A DNA stretch of 64,000 nt. Origin: Oceaniovalibus guishaninsula JLT2003 (GTDB lineage: Bacteria > Pseudomonadota > Alphaproteobacteria > Rhodobacterales > Rhodobacteraceae). The translations under genes were made by a program, and so were the position numbers. Where the stretch lies: contig NZ_AMGO01000007.1 in assembly GCF_000299575.1 (NCBI RefSeq), positions 124,001 to 188,000 on the forward strand, in the 5' to 3' direction. The notes under the pieces were generated by a model. The model saw only the letters and a program-made list of their open reading frames with translations. It ran no database searches and was not told the origin of the DNA. This document shows positions 8,464 to 17,245 of this stretch, in pieces (positions within the stretch are counted from its first letter, which is position 1; each line of letters opens with the position of its first letter).

Positions 8464-8467
8464 CCCG

Positions 8468-8824
8468 ATGAAGACCGCCCGCCTGATCGCGGCTTTCTGC
8501 CTGATCGCCGCCCCGGCCGCCGCCATGGCCGAAGCGACGCTTTCCATTCCCCTGACGCTCGGGCCCGACAGCCAGATCCTGACCTCGCGCTATTCCTGCG
8601 CCGGCGGCGATCCCTTCACGGTCCAGTATGTGAACACCGACGCCAACACCCTTGCGCTTATCCCGATCGACGGGGCAGGGCGGGTTTTCGTGAATGTCGT
8701 GTCCGGCTCGGGGTCGCGCTATGTCTCGGGGTCCCATGAATGGTGGGTGAAGGGCGACGACGCCACGCTGACCGACCAGTTGCAGGACGGCTCGGCGCAG
8801 GATTGCACGACCGTCTCCGAGTGA
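8468..8824 (+). CDS. MliC-family periplasmic lysozyme-inhibitor-like protein
   Basis: A 118-residue exported protein. Residues 1-22 are a signal peptide (KTARLIAAFCLIAAPAAAMAEA) without a lipobox. The mature part has the MliC/COG3895 pattern: an early Cys in SRYSCAGGDPF, VQYVNTD, then SGSGSRYVSGSHEWWVKGD with the Ser-Gly and Trp-Trp-x-Lys-Gly signature, and a late Cys in QDCTTV that should form a disulphide. MliC proteins inhibit C-type lysozymes in the periplasm. It starts 4 bases after irr and is probably co-transcribed with it, though a functional tie to iron is not evident. Confidence 0.8.
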   Translation: MKTARLIAAFCLIAAPAAAMAEATLSIPLTLGPDSQILTSRYSCAGGDPFTVQYVNTDANTLALIPIDGAGRVFVNVVSGSGSRYVSGSHEWWVKGDDATLTDQLQDGSAQDCTTVSE

Positions 8825-8918
8825 CGCCGCGGCGTTTTCCGGCGCAACCTTGATCCCGGTCAAGGCGGGCCCGCGCCGGCCGGCCTAGCCCTTCCCCGAA
8901 CCATAGGAGCGCCGTTTC

Positions 8919-9353
8919 ATGTTCAAGACTATTCTGGTTGCCGTCGACGGGTCCGACCATTCGCACAAGGCCGTTCGCTATGCCTGCGATCTGGCCAACA
9001 AATACGATGCCGCCCTGCATGTCGTGCATGTCCCCGAGATCGAGGTCAGCACCCTGACGCTGGGCGCCGCCGCCATGGACATCCTGCCGACCGAGGACCG
9101 GATCGAGGCGCTGGGCCGCCCCGTCGCCGACAAGGCGCGCGGCTGGGCCGAGGCCGCGGGCCGCACGCCCGATTCCGTCAGCATCCTGCGCGGCGACGCG
9201 GCGCAGGCGATCCTGGACGCCGTGGACGAAAAGGGCGCCGACCTGATGGTGTCGGGCCGTCGCGGCTTCGGCGGCCTGCGCGGCCTGCTGCAAGGGTCCG
9301 TCTCGCAAAAGCTCGCCTCCCACGCCACCTGCCCGGTGCTGACGGTCCGCTGA
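8919..9353 (+). CDS. Universal stress protein, UspA family
   Basis: A 144-residue single-domain USP. The N terminus FKTILVAVDGSDHSHKAV is the first strand and acidic ATP-contacting loop, and the C terminus SGRRGFGGLRGLLQGSVSQ matches the G-X2-G-X9-G(S) ATP-binding signature, so it is predicted to be the nucleotide-binding type. The end CPVLTVR is the dimer strand. ATG follows ATAGGAGCG. It is a monocistronic gene between the irr-mliC pair and a long non-coding gap. A GC-rich hairpin follows its stop. Confidence 0.92.
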   Translation: MFKTILVAVDGSDHSHKAVRYACDLANKYDAALHVVHVPEIEVSTLTLGAAAMDILPTEDRIEALGRPVADKARGWAEAAGRTPDSVSILRGDAAQAILDAVDEKGADLMVSGRRGFGGLRGLLQGSVSQKLASHATCPVLTVR

Positions 9354-9374
9354 CCGCTCGCTTGCCCCGCGGAC

Positions 9375-9399
9375 CGGCGGCCTGTCATACGGGCCGCCG
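9375..9399 (+). terminator. Hairpin after the universal stress gene
   Basis: CGGCGGCC at 9375-9382 pairs perfectly with GGCCGCCG at 9392-9399 around a 9-base loop, 22 bases after the usp stop. No T-run follows. Position and stem strength fit a terminator; this is inference. Confidence 0.45.
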
Positions 9400-9403
9400 T
9401 CCC

Positions 9404-9515
9404 ATCACGCGATCCACGGCGATCCTGCTACCCGATCCAGCGACAACCGCATCACGCGATCCCGCGGCGATCCTGCTACCCGATCCAGCGGCAATTCTAT
9501 CCCGCGACGAAGCGG
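9404..9515. repeat. Degenerate 47-48-base tandem repeat
   Basis: The unit starting ATCACGCGATCC at 9404 is repeated from 9451 with one inserted base and few substitutions, sharing the core CGATCCTGCTACCCGATCCAG. A third, more decayed copy appears to follow from about 9498 (CCCGCGACGAAGCGGCAAC). Sub-motifs of the form GATCCNGCGGCAA recur within each unit. The repeat is in the non-coding gap between usp and miaB. No function is evident. Confidence 0.6.
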
Positions 9516-10027
9516 CAACCGCCATTTGATCCAGCAGCGTCGTTGTCGCAGCCAGGGGTCCAGCGCATCGAAGGCAATCGACCCGTCGCCTGATCGAGGC
9601 CGAACCTGGCTGCCTAGCAGCCTTGGCCGTGCATATGCCGACCCGCCCACCTGCTTATGTCAGCCCGTTCTTTCAAACGCGTCGGTATGCGCCCCGTCAT
9701 GCTGCCGACGATGCCTTTACGCCAGAATACGCATCGATCCCCTGAACCGCTCTGTCAGCCGCGCCGCCGCCCCGTGCGGATCGCGGCGGATGACCTTGCG
9801 CGGTCTTCCGCAGCGGTCCGCGTTCCCGGCGCCGTACCGCGACCGGCGACAGGCCACGACCATCCTGATTGCACCTAAAGCACCCGACATGGCCCCTCCC
9901 TTCCCGATCACGCCCCTTAATATCCGAGATTCGCATTAACAAACCGTGCAGCGCCGGCTGTCGCCCCCCGCATTGCCCCGCCGCACCGAACCCGCTACAC
10001 CGCCACCCTGCACCGAAAGGGGGCGGC
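9516..10027. other. Long intergenic stretch without a convincing gene
   Basis: With the preceding repeat this forms a 674-base gap (9354-10027). Open frames exist on both strands (for example a 64-codon frame on the minus strand at 9717-9911), but none has a recognisable family, a good start signal or the codon bias of the neighbours. The last 100 bases must contain the miaB promoter. A degraded gene or a non-coding RNA is possible; nothing proves either. Confidence 0.4.
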
Positions 10028-11335
10028 ATGACCGGGACGCGCAAGCTTTTCATCAAGACCTATGGCTGTCAGATGAACGTCTATGACAGCGAACGGATGG
10101 CCGAGGCGCTGGCGCCGCAGGGCTATGTCGCGACCGGCAATGCCGAGGATGCCGACCTGATCCTGCTCAACACCTGCCACATCCGCGAAAAGGCGGCGGA
10201 AAAGACCTATCACGAACTGGGCCGCCTGCGACCGCTCAAGGCCGCCAATCCCGATCTGCGCATCGGCGTCGCGGGCTGCGTGGCCCAGGCCGAAGGGGCC
10301 GAGATCCTGCGCCGTCAACCGCTGGTCGATCTGGTCGTCGGCCCGCAAAGTTATCACCGCCTGCCCGAGCTGGAAGCGCGCGCGCGGGCGGGCCAGCCCG
10401 CCCTCGACACCGATTTCCCCGCGGAAGACAAGTTCGACCACCTCGCCGCCCGCCCCAGGGCTGCGCGCGGGCCGACCGCGTTCCTGACCGTGCAGGAAGG
10501 CTGCGACAAGTTCTGCGCCTTCTGCGTGGTCCCCTATACCCGCGGCGCCGAGGTCAGCCGGCCCGCCGCCCGCGTGCTGGCCGAGGCGCGCGATCTGGTG
10601 GCGCGCGGCGTGCGCGAGATCACGCTGCTGGGCCAGAACGTCAACGCCTATCACGGCCACGACGGCGGGCTGGCCGGGCTGGTCCGCGATCTGTCGCGGA
10701 TCGACGGTCTGGCGCGCATCCGCTATACCACCAGCCATCCCAACGACATGGACGACGCGCTGATCGCCGCGCATGGCGAGGTACCGGCGCTGATGCCCTA
10801 TCTGCACCTGCCCGTGCAATCGGGCAGCGACCGCATCCTTCGGGCGATGAACCGCAAGCATACCGCCGAAAGCTATGTCGCCCTCATCGCGCGCATTCGC
10901 GCCGCCCGTCCCGACATCCTGATCTCGGGCGATTTCATCGTCGGCTTTCCCGGCGAAACCGACGAGGATTTTCAGGCCACGCTGGATCTGGTGCGCGCGG
11001 TCGAATACGGGGCGTGCTATTCGTTCCGCTATTCGTCCCGCCCCGGAACGCCCGCCGCCGAAAGGGCGCAGGTCGATCCGGCCGTCGCGGACGCCCGGCT
11101 TCAGACGCTCCAGGCGCTTCTGCGCGACCAGCAGCGCGCCGTTCAGGACCGCATGGTCGGACGCGAGACGGACGTGCTGTTCGAAAAGCCGGGGCGCGAA
11201 CCGGGCCAGACGGTCGGCAAGTCCGAACACCTGCACCCGGTCTTCGTCGCGGATCCCGGCATCGCGCCGGGCGATCTGCGTCGCGTCCGCATCACCGCGA
11301 CGGCGACCAACTCGCTTGCGGGGGTGCCGGTCTGA
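10028..11335 (+). CDS. miaB: tRNA-2-methylthio-N6-dimethylallyladenosine synthase
   Basis: A 435-residue radical-SAM methylthiotransferase that adds the 2-methylthio group to i6A37 of tRNAs reading UNN codons. The N-terminal UPF0004 domain has the three cluster cysteines Cys14 (YGCQMN), Cys50 (NTCHIRE) and Cys84 (AGCVAQ). The radical-SAM motif is Cys159-X3-Cys163-X2-Cys166 in [27 protein letters not shown] and a C-terminal TRAM domain (about 370-435) complete the family layout. ATG at 10028 follows AAAGGGGGCGGC. It opens the miaB-phoH-ybeY-corC-lnt block found widely in alphaproteobacteria. Confidence 0.96.
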   Translation: MTGTRKLFIKTYGCQMNVYDSERMAEALAPQGYVATGNAEDADLILLNTCHIREKAAEKTYHELGRLRPLKAANPDLRIGVAGCVAQAEGAEILRRQPLVDLVVGPQSYHRLPELEARARAGQPALDTDFPAEDKFDHLAARPRAARGPTAFLTVQEGCDKFCAFCVVPYTRGAEVSRPAARVLAEARDLVARGVREITLLGQNVNAYHGHDGGLAGLVRDLSRIDGLARIRYTTSHPNDMDDALIAAHGEVPALMPYLHLPVQSGSDRILRAMNRKHTAESYVALIARIRAARPDILISGDFIVGFPGETDEDFQATLDLVRAVEYGACYSFRYSSRPGTPAAERAQVDPAVADARLQTLQALLRDQQRAVQDRMVGRETDVLFEKPGREPGQTVGKSEHLHPVFVADPGIAPGDLRRVRITATATNSLAGVPV

Positions 11336-11349
11336 GCGTTCCGTGCGAC

Positions 11350-11390
11350 TTGTATGTTTGGGGCCGCGACCTGTACAAATTGTACGTTTC
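11350..11390 (+). promoter_or_regulatory. Triple half-site element, copy A (upstream of phoH)
   Basis: TTGTATGTTT at 11350-11359 is followed exactly 30 bases later by TTGTACGTTT at 11380-11389. The second copy is the right arm of a perfect palindrome GTACAA-A-TTGTAC (11373-11385). A second copy of the whole 41-base arrangement (34 of 41 identical, same 30-base spacing) lies at 42643-42683. It sits 87 bases before the phoH start and 15 after the miaB stop. Three regularly spaced half-sites suggest a DNA-binding protein operator; the factor is unknown. Confidence 0.5.
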
Positions 11391-11476
11391 GCCGCGTCGG
11401 TTCGCGGCTTGTGCATCCTTTTGCCGATCCCCACGTTGTCCCCGTAACCGCGGCTGAACCCAGAACGGAGCGCCAT

Positions 11477-12505
11477 TTGGCCATACGCCCCACCCTCGGC
11501 CCCATGGCCGCCCTGACCCAGCCCGAGCCCGGACCCCCCGCCGAAACCCTGCTCGATTTCCCCGACAACCGCCTTCTGATCGACCTTTGCGGTCAGTTCG
11601 ACGCCAATCTGGCGCGGATCGAACAGGCGCTCGACGTGCAGATCCTGCGGCGCGGCAACCACCTTGCGGTGATGGGCGACACCGCCGCCCGGTCCCGCGC
11701 GGCGGATGTTCTTTCGCTTCTTTATCAACGTCTTGAGCAGGGCAAGCCGGTCGAATCCGGCGATATCGACGGCGCCCTCCGCATGAACGCGACCCCTGCC
11801 GGTGACGGTTCCGACAACGGCAATCGGCCCGAACCCGTCAAGGGCGACGGGTCCGAGATCAAGACCCGCAAGAAGCTGGTCGAACCGCGCACCGACGCCC
11901 AGCGCGCCTATGTGCGCTCCCTCTATGCCCATGAACTTGCGTTCGGGATCGGCCCCGCGGGCACCGGCAAGACCTATCTCGCCGTGGCTGTCGGAGTGAA
12001 CATGTTCATCGGCGGCCAGGTCGATCGCATTATCCTGTCGCGCCCCGCCGTCGAGGCGGGCGAGCGTCTGGGCTTCCTGCCCGGCGACATGAAGGACAAG
12101 GTCGATCCCTACATGCAGCCGCTTTACGACGCGCTGAACGACTTTCTGCCGTCCAAGCAGGTCGCCCGCCTGATCGAGGAAAAGCAGATAGAAATCGCGC
12201 CTTTGGCCTTCATGCGCGGCCGGACCCTGTCCAACGCCTTTGTCGTTCTGGACGAGGCGCAGAACGCCACCGCCATGCAGATGAAGATGTTTCTGACCCG
12301 TCTGGGCCAGAACAGCCGCATGGTCGTCACCGGCGACCGCACCCAGGTCGATCTGCCGCGCGGCCAGCCTTCGGGACTGGCGGACGCCGAACGGTTGCTG
12401 AAGGGGATCGACAAGGTCGGCTTCAACTACTTCACCTCGCGCGATGTGGTGCGTCACCCCCTCGTCGCGCGCATCATCGAAGCCTACGAGGCTGCGGGCG
12501 AATGA
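11477..12505 (+). CDS. phoH: PhoH-like ATPase
   Basis: A 342-residue cytoplasmic P-loop ATPase of the PhoH/YbeZ family, thought to act in RNA metabolism with the neighbouring endoribonuclease YbeY. An N-terminal KH-like portion (LDFPDNRLLIDLCG, VQILRRGNHLAVMG) precedes the ATPase, with Walker A GPAGTGKT, the PhoH motif SRPAVEAGERLGFLPGD, Walker B VVLDEAQN and VTGDRTQVDLP. I place the start at TTG 11477 because GGAG lies 6 bases upstream; ATG 11504 is an alternative. The longer frame from 11354 runs through the operator-like repeat and is not credible. ybeY follows 66 bases later. Confidence 0.92.
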   Translation: MAIRPTLGPMAALTQPEPGPPAETLLDFPDNRLLIDLCGQFDANLARIEQALDVQILRRGNHLAVMGDTAARSRAADVLSLLYQRLEQGKPVESGDIDGALRMNATPAGDGSDNGNRPEPVKGDGSEIKTRKKLVEPRTDAQRAYVRSLYAHELAFGIGPAGTGKTYLAVAVGVNMFIGGQVDRIILSRPAVEAGERLGFLPGDMKDKVDPYMQPLYDALNDFLPSKQVARLIEEKQIEIAPLAFMRGRTLSNAFVVLDEAQNATAMQMKMFLTRLGQNSRMVVTGDRTQVDLPRGQPSGLADAERLLKGIDKVGFNYFTSRDVVRHPLVARIIEAYEAAGE

Positions 12506-12571
12506 TTTCCGCGCTCCGCAACCCCGGCTTGCCGTCCCGCCGCCGCCCTTCCAGGACGGCCTGACCAACCC

Positions 12572-13102
12572 ATGAACGGATCGAAATTGGCTTTGCGGAT
12601 CGACACGATGCTGGAATCGAAGGCCTGGCAGGGGCAGGGCCTCGACCGGCTGGCGACGAAGGCGGTGCGCGCGACGCTGACGCATCTGCGACTCGGCCCC
12701 GCATGGGAGGTCAGCGTTCTGGGCTGCGACGACGCCCGCATCGCCGCCCTGAACGCCGATTTCCGCGGCAAGGGACAGCCCACCAACGTGCTGTCCTGGC
12801 CCAGCGCGGACCGGGCCGCGCGGATCGAGGGGCAGACGCCCCCGTCGCCCGATCCCGCCTGGCCCGAGCTTGGCGACATCGCCATCGCCTGGGGCACCTG
12901 CCGCGCCGAGGCCGAGGCGGCGGGCCTGCCGCTGCGCGATCACGTCACGCATCTGCTGGTTCACGCGACGCTGCACCTGCTGGGCTACGATCACGAACGC
13001 GACGGCGATGCGGCGCTGATGGAACGGCTCGAGGCCGAGATACTTGCAACACTAGGTCTCAAGGACCCATATAGGGATCATGGTCCGGTGGGGCCTGTCT
13101 GA
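12572..13102 (+). CDS. ybeY: Endoribonuclease YbeY (rRNA maturation factor)
   Basis: A 176-residue metal-dependent endoribonuclease involved in 16S rRNA 3'-end maturation and ribosome quality control. The UPF0054 zinc-site motif is HATLHLLGYDH with His131, His135 and His141. Earlier conserved parts are LNADFRGKGQPTNVLSWP and LGDIAIAW. The C-terminal tail after the zinc site is short. It is embedded between phoH and corC, the same order as in Escherichia coli and most proteobacteria, supporting joint function. The start at 12572 has weak ribosome-site sequence, so translational coupling to phoH is limited. Confidence 0.93.
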   Translation: MNGSKLALRIDTMLESKAWQGQGLDRLATKAVRATLTHLRLGPAWEVSVLGCDDARIAALNADFRGKGQPTNVLSWPSADRAARIEGQTPPSPDPAWPELGDIAIAWGTCRAEAEAAGLPLRDHVTHLLVHATLHLLGYDHERDGDAALMERLEAEILATLGLKDPYRDHGPVGPV

Positions 13103-13115
13103 TCGGAAAGGGCCG

Positions 13116-14027
13116 ATGACCGAAGGCGAATTGGGCGCAGCGCGCGCCGAGGGGGGACAGCCCCCGAACGACGCTCAGGACGACGCCGAAGGCGACAGTC
13201 CCGAACGGGGCTTTTTCGGACGGATCATGAACGCGCTGATCCCGCCCGACGGCAACGGCGACCAGCCCGCGCAACCCGGCGATCACCCCATGCCGCGCAT
13301 GCCGCCCGGCCTGCTGAACCTGCGCCGGATGCGGGTCGAGGATGTGGCCATCCCCACGGTCGAGATCGTGGCCGTTCCCGTGGACATCTCCAAAGACGAC
13401 CTCGTCGCCGTGTTCCGCGACAGCGGCATGACGCGCCTGCCGGTCTATGACGGCACGCTCGACCATCCCGTCGGCATGGCGCATCTGAAGGATTTCGCGC
13501 TGCGCCACGGTTTCGGCCCCGCCCCCGGCACGGAAGAAGAACCGTTCGACCTGCGCGCGATCATGCGGCCGCTGATCTATTGCCCGCCCTCGATGCCCAT
13601 CGGCGTGTTGCTGCAACGGATGCAGACCGAACGCACGCATATGGCACTGGTGATCGACGAATACGGCGGCGTGGACGGCCTGCTGACCATCGAGGATCTG
13701 ATCGAGCAGGTCATCGGCCAGATCGAGGACGAGCACGACACCGACGAGGACAAGTTCTGGACCGAGGAGAAGGCCGGCGTCTATCTGGCGCAGGCCAAGA
13801 CCCCGCTGGACGAGTTCGAGGCCGAGATCGGCATGCGCCTGACCGACCCTGACGACGACGAGGAAATCGACACGCTGGGGGGCGTTATCGTGGTGATGAC
13901 CGGCCGCGTTCCCACGCGTGGCGAAGTGATCCCCCATCCCGCCGGTCCCGAATTCGAGATCGTGGATGCCGATCCGCGCCGGTTGAAGCGGCTTCGGGTG
14001 CGGATGCCGCAGACGGCGGGTGGCTGA
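13116..14027 (+). CDS. corC: Hemolysin/CorC-family CBS-domain protein
   Basis: A 303-residue cytoplasmic protein. It has an acidic, disordered N-terminal 60 residues, a CBS pair (about 75-200: VEDVAIPTVEIVAV, TRLPVYDGTLDHPVGMAHLKDF, MALVIDEYGGVDGLLTIEDLIEQVIG) and a C-terminal CorC_HlyC domain (LDEFEAEIG to RLKRLRVRMP). There are no membrane helices, so it is the short CorC type linked to magnesium/cobalt homeostasis rather than the membrane CNNM-like type. ATG at 13116 follows GGAAAGGG. It overlaps the next gene, lnt, by 8 bases. Its exact biochemical action is unsettled in the family. Confidence 0.9.
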   Translation: MTEGELGAARAEGGQPPNDAQDDAEGDSPERGFFGRIMNALIPPDGNGDQPAQPGDHPMPRMPPGLLNLRRMRVEDVAIPTVEIVAVPVDISKDDLVAVFRDSGMTRLPVYDGTLDHPVGMAHLKDFALRHGFGPAPGTEEEPFDLRAIMRPLIYCPPSMPIGVLLQRMQTERTHMALVIDEYGGVDGLLTIEDLIEQVIGQIEDEHDTDEDKFWTEEKAGVYLAQAKTPLDEFEAEIGMRLTDPDDDEEIDTLGGVIVVMTGRVPTRGEVIPHPAGPEFEIVDADPRRLKRLRVRMPQTAGG

Positions 14028-15540
14028 GGCGGCGATCGCGCGGCGCGTGTCGCGCGGCTGGACCGGCATCGGTGCCTGCCTCGGCGCGGGCGCCATGGCG
14101 GGCCTGGGGCAAGTGCCCTTCTCTCTGGTCGCCGTGTCCCTGGCGGGGCTGGCCGCGGCCTGCCTGCTGGTCTGCCGGGCGCCGTCATGGCGCGGGGCAG
14201 CGCTGGCCGGCTGGCTGATCGGCACGGGCCATTTCGCCATCACCCTGCACTGGATCGTTCAGCCCTTTTTCATCGACATCGCCCGGCATGGCTGGATGGC
14301 GCCCTTCGCGCTGCTGCTTTGCGCGGGCGGTTTCGCGCTGTTCTGGGCCGCCGCCGGGGCGCTGGCCCATGTGACGGCCCGCAGCCCTGCTGCGCGCGCG
14401 CTGGCCTTCGCCACGGCCATCGCGCTGGCGGAACTGGCGCGCAGCCATGTCCTGACCGGTTTCCCCTGGGCGCTGGTCGGCTATGTCTGGACGGAAACGC
14501 CCGCCGCGCAGATCGCCTCCCTTGCCGGATCCTTCGGGCTGACATGGATCACGCTGCTGCTGGCCGCCGCGATCGCCATCGCGGTCATGCGGGGCTGGAT
14601 CGCGGGCGCGCTGGCCTTCGCGGGCGCGCTGACGCTGCCGCTGGGCCTCGGGCTGGCGCTGCGTCCGCCGCCGGCGCCGCTGCCCGCCGATGCGCCGCTG
14701 ATCCGGCTGGTGCAGCCCAACGTCCCGCAGGCCGAAAAATGGGATCCGTCGAAGGCGCCCGGCCACTTCGACCGGATGCTGCGCCTGACCTCCGCGCCGG
14801 GTGCGGACGGTCCGCCCGACCTGATCGTCTGGCCCGAAACGGCGGTGACATGGCGGCTGGATCCCGCCGAACCCGGCCTGGCGCGGATGGCCGATGCGGC
14901 GGACGGAACGCCGTTGGCCTTCGGGGTCGAACGGACGGATGGCTGGCGGTTCTTCAACAGCCTTGCCGTCATCTCCGACGGTCGCATCGCCGATGTCTAC
15001 GACAAGCATCACCTCGTCCCCTTCGGCGAGTTCATTCCGCTGGGCGGCCTGCCGCGCCTGATCGGCCTGCGGGGCTATGACGCGCTTGACGGGTTCGGCT
15101 TCAGCGCCGGCCCCGGTCCCCGCCTGCTGGATCTGGGGCGGGCGGGCACCGCGCTGCCGCTGATCTGCTACGAGGCGATCTTTCCGCAGGACGTGGCCGC
15201 CGCCCCGGCGCGGCCCGACTGGCTGTTGCAGATCACCAACGACGCGTGGTTCGGCACCTTCTCGGGGCCCTACATGCATCTGGCGCAGGCGCGGATGCGC
15301 AGCATCGAACAGGGCCTGCCGATGGTGCGCGTCGCCAATACCGGCGTCTCGGCCCTGATCGACGTCGAGGGGCGGGTGCTGGCCGCGCTGCCCCTGGGCG
15401 AGGCGGGGCGCATCGACGCCCGCCTGCCGCCGCCGCGTCCGCCGACGATCTACGCGCGGACAGGGGATCTGCCGTGGCTGGCGGCGATGATCGCGCTACT
15501 GGCGGTCATGGTCGCCCTGCGCTGGCGAAGGCGATTGTAA
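14020..15540 (+). CDS. lnt: Apolipoprotein N-acyltransferase
   Basis: A 506-residue inner-membrane enzyme that N-acylates the lipid-modified cysteine of lipoproteins. About six N-terminal membrane segments (residues 10-215) precede the nitrilase-like periplasmic domain, and a C-terminal helix ([15 protein letters not shown]) closes it. The catalytic triad is Glu273 in WPETAV, Lys329 in [11 protein letters not shown] and Cys383 in LICYEAIFP. The GTG start at 14020 overlaps corC by 8 bases, indicating translational coupling. metK follows after a riboswitch-bearing leader. Confidence 0.95.
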   Translation: MAEAAIARRVSRGWTGIGACLGAGAMAGLGQVPFSLVAVSLAGLAAACLLVCRAPSWRGAALAGWLIGTGHFAITLHWIVQPFFIDIARHGWMAPFALLLCAGGFALFWAAAGALAHVTARSPAARALAFATAIALAELARSHVLTGFPWALVGYVWTETPAAQIASLAGSFGLTWITLLLAAAIAIAVMRGWIAGALAFAGALTLPLGLGLALRPPPAPLPADAPLIRLVQPNVPQAEKWDPSKAPGHFDRMLRLTSAPGADGPPDLIVWPETAVTWRLDPAEPGLARMADAADGTPLAFGVERTDGWRFFNSLAVISDGRIADVYDKHHLVPFGEFIPLGGLPRLIGLRGYDALDGFGFSAGPGPRLLDLGRAGTALPLICYEAIFPQDVAAAPARPDWLLQITNDAWFGTFSGPYMHLAQARMRSIEQGLPMVRVANTGVSALIDVEGRVLAALPLGEAGRIDARLPPPRPPTIYARTGDLPWLAAMIALLAVMVALRWRRRL

Positions 15541-15573
15541 ACGCGGCGTCTTGTCCGTAAGCGGGCGCATCGA

Positions 15574-15622
15574 CCCGCACAACGGCTTCCTGGCGTGCGG
15601 GCGCAACCCTGATACCGGAGCG
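15574..15622 (+). ncRNA. SAM/SAH riboswitch upstream of metK
   Basis: CCCGCAC (15574-15580) pairs with GTGCGGG (15595-15601). The loop between carries the nearly invariant AACGGCTTCCTGGC, which matches the SAM/SAH class core as I remember it. Downstream CCGGAGCG (15615-15622) holds the second pseudoknot strand, and its GGAG (15617-15620) is also the metK ribosome binding site, 8 bases before the ATG. Binding of SAM or SAH would fold the pseudoknot and hide the ribosome site, giving feedback on SAM synthesis. This class is known from Rhodobacterales, almost always before metK. Confidence 0.92.
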
Positions 15623-15628
15623 TTCCCC

Positions 15629-16807
15629 ATGACCCGCCAGAATTACGTCTTCACGTCGGAATCCGTGTCCGAAGGCCATCCCGACAAGGTCTGCGACCGC
15701 ATTTCCGATGCCGTCCTCGACGCCTTTCTGGCCGAAGAACCCGAGGCCCGCGTCGCCTGCGAGACGTTCGCCACGACGAATCGCGTGCTTATCGGCGGCG
15801 AGGTGGGGTTGTCCGACAGGGGCCGACTCGACGACTATATGGGCCGGATCGAGGCGATCGCCCGCGAGTGCATCCGCGACATCGGCTATGAGCAGGACAA
15901 GTTCCACCACGCGACCTGCGAGGTGACCAACCTGCTGCATCCGCAATCGGCCCATATCGCCCAGGGCGTGAACGCGCGCGGCAACAGGGACGAAGGCGCC
16001 GGCGACCAGGGCATCATGTTCGGCTTCGCCGTGGACGAGACGCCCGAACTGATGCCCGCGCCGATCCACTATGCCCATGCCGTGCTGCGCCGTCTGGCCG
16101 AGGCGCGCAAGTCGGGCGCCGAACCGACGCTGCGCCCCGACGCCAAGTCGCAACTGTCGCTGCGCTATGAAAACGGCCGCCCGGTCGGCGTCACCTCCAT
16201 CGTGCTGTCCACCCAGCACGCCGACGAGGCGCAGACCAGCGACGACATCCGCGCCATCGTCGAACCCTACATCCGCGAAGTCCTGCCGGACGGCTGGATC
16301 ACGCCCGAAACCGAATGGTGGGTCAATCCGACGGGCACCTTCGTCATCGGCGGGCCGGACGGCGACGCGGGGCTGACGGGGCGCAAGATCATCGTCGATA
16401 CCTATGGCGGCGCCGCCCCGCATGGCGGCGGCGCGTTTTCCGGCAAGGATCCGACCAAGGTGGACCGTTCGGCCGCCTATGCCGCGCGCTATCTGGCCAA
16501 GAATGTCGTCGCGGCGGGCATGGCGCGGCGCTGCCTAATCCAGCTTTCCTACGCCATCGGCGTGGCCCGGCCGCTGTCGATCTATGCCGACACCTTCGGC
16601 ACCGGCGAGGTCGAGCCGGCCGAGATCGAGCGCGCCGTCGCCCGCGCGATGGACCTGACCCCGCGCGGCATTCGCCAGCATCTGGGTCTCAACCGCCCGA
16701 TCTATCAGCGCACGGCGGCCTATGGCCATTTCGGCCGGCCGCCCGAAGACGATGGCGGCTTCAGCTGGGAACGCACCGATCTGGCCGGGGCGCTGAAGGC
16801 CGCGTGA
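15629..16807 (+). CDS. metK: S-adenosylmethionine synthetase
   Basis: A 392-residue enzyme that makes SAM from methionine and ATP. Family motifs are [16 protein letters not shown] at the N terminus (methionine and ATP contacts), [10 protein letters not shown], the P-loop-like [25 protein letters not shown] split over about 265-290, and [11 protein letters not shown]. Length is normal (about 385-395). The start at 15629 is fixed by the GGAG inside the SAM/SAH riboswitch; the frame extends upstream through the riboswitch but is not coding there. It is the last gene before the cobalamin island. Confidence 0.96.
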   Translation: MTRQNYVFTSESVSEGHPDKVCDRISDAVLDAFLAEEPEARVACETFATTNRVLIGGEVGLSDRGRLDDYMGRIEAIARECIRDIGYEQDKFHHATCEVTNLLHPQSAHIAQGVNARGNRDEGAGDQGIMFGFAVDETPELMPAPIHYAHAVLRRLAEARKSGAEPTLRPDAKSQLSLRYENGRPVGVTSIVLSTQHADEAQTSDDIRAIVEPYIREVLPDGWITPETEWWVNPTGTFVIGGPDGDAGLTGRKIIVDTYGGAAPHGGGAFSGKDPTKVDRSAAYAARYLAKNVVAAGMARRCLIQLSYAIGVARPLSIYADTFGTGEVEPAEIERAVARAMDLTPRGIRQHLGLNRPIYQRTAAYGHFGRPPEDDGGFSWERTDLAGALKAA

Positions 16808-16813
16808 CCGTCA

Positions 16814-16842
16814 TTGACCGGCGGCCGGATTCTCTGGCATGG
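16814..16842 (+). promoter_or_regulatory. Possible promoter for the cbt B12-riboswitch transcript
   Basis: TTGACC at 16814-16819 is a good -35 match. GCATGG at 16837-16842, 17 bases later, is a weak -10 candidate. The B12 riboswitch begins just downstream. The minus-strand cob promoter near 32.9 kb has the same layout (TTGACA, then GCATGT). Prediction from spacing only. Confidence 0.35.
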
Positions 16843-17030
16843 GTGGGACGCGAAAGGTTCCGGCCCATGCCGGAGGAGACAAGGGAATGCAGTGCGGCCC
16901 GCGCGCCAAATCTGTAGCTGCCCCCGCAACTGTAAGCGGCGAGTAGGGCCGACGACGCCACTGGAGCGATCCGGGAAGGCCGGCCTGTCGCGATGACCCG
17001 CAAGCCAGGAGACCTGCCTGTCGCGACGAT
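16843..17030 (+). ncRNA. Cobalamin (B12) riboswitch upstream of cbtB
   Basis: The leader contains the ordered B12-aptamer landmarks: AAAGGTTCCGG near 16853, AAGGGAATGCAGTGCGG near 16880, the core CTGTAGCTGCCCCCGCAACTG (16912-16932 region), GCCACTGG near 16957, CCGGGAAGGC near 16971, and the B12 box AGCCAGGAGACCTGCC at 17003-17018. cbtB starts about 40 bases later after AAGGAA. Adenosylcobalamin binding is expected to lower expression of the downstream cobalt-uptake genes. Exact 5' and 3' limits are approximate. Confidence 0.92.
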
Positions 17031-17067
17031 GAAACCGCCCTCGGGTGAGAAGGCAAGGAACCAAGAC

Positions 17068-17241
17068 ATGAACGCCCATATCCAGACCGCCCCCGCCTCG
17101 CGCACCGGCACGCTTGCCGCCGCGACGTTCGCCATGCTGATCGGCCTCGGCCTCGTGGTGGTCACGGGCCACGTGCAGGCCGACACGCTGCACGACGCGG
17201 CGCACGACGTGCGCCACGCCACCGGCTTTCCCTGCCACTGA
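17068..17241 (+). CDS. cbtB: Cobalt transporter subunit CbtB
   Basis: A 57-residue membrane protein with one hydrophobic helix (about 16-36, AATFAMLIGLGLVVVTGHV) and a C-terminal metal-binding tail rich in His (DTLHDAAHDVRHATGFPCH). This is the CbtB pattern; with CbtA it forms a predicted cobalt uptake system found under B12 riboswitches. ATG at 17068 follows AAGGAACC. cbtA begins 4 bases after its stop. Uptake direction and substrate are known only by genomic association in the family. Confidence 0.88.
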   Translation: MNAHIQTAPASRTGTLAAATFAMLIGLGLVVVTGHVQADTLHDAAHDVRHATGFPCH

Positions 17242-17245
17242 CGCC

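Noticed and set aside
9697-10056. Small minus-strand frames in the usp-miaB gap as a possible gene
   Set aside because: No family motif, no ribosome site, and they overlap the miaB start region.
11354-11476. An N-terminal extension of PhoH of about 40 residues
   Set aside because: It would translate the repeated palindromic element and intergenic DNA. The TTG at 11477 has GGAG at good spacing.
9995-12994. A 999-codon open frame on the minus strand over miaB and phoH
   Set aside because: Its composition is that of an antisense shadow, and miaB, phoH and ybeY on the other strand have full catalytic motifs.
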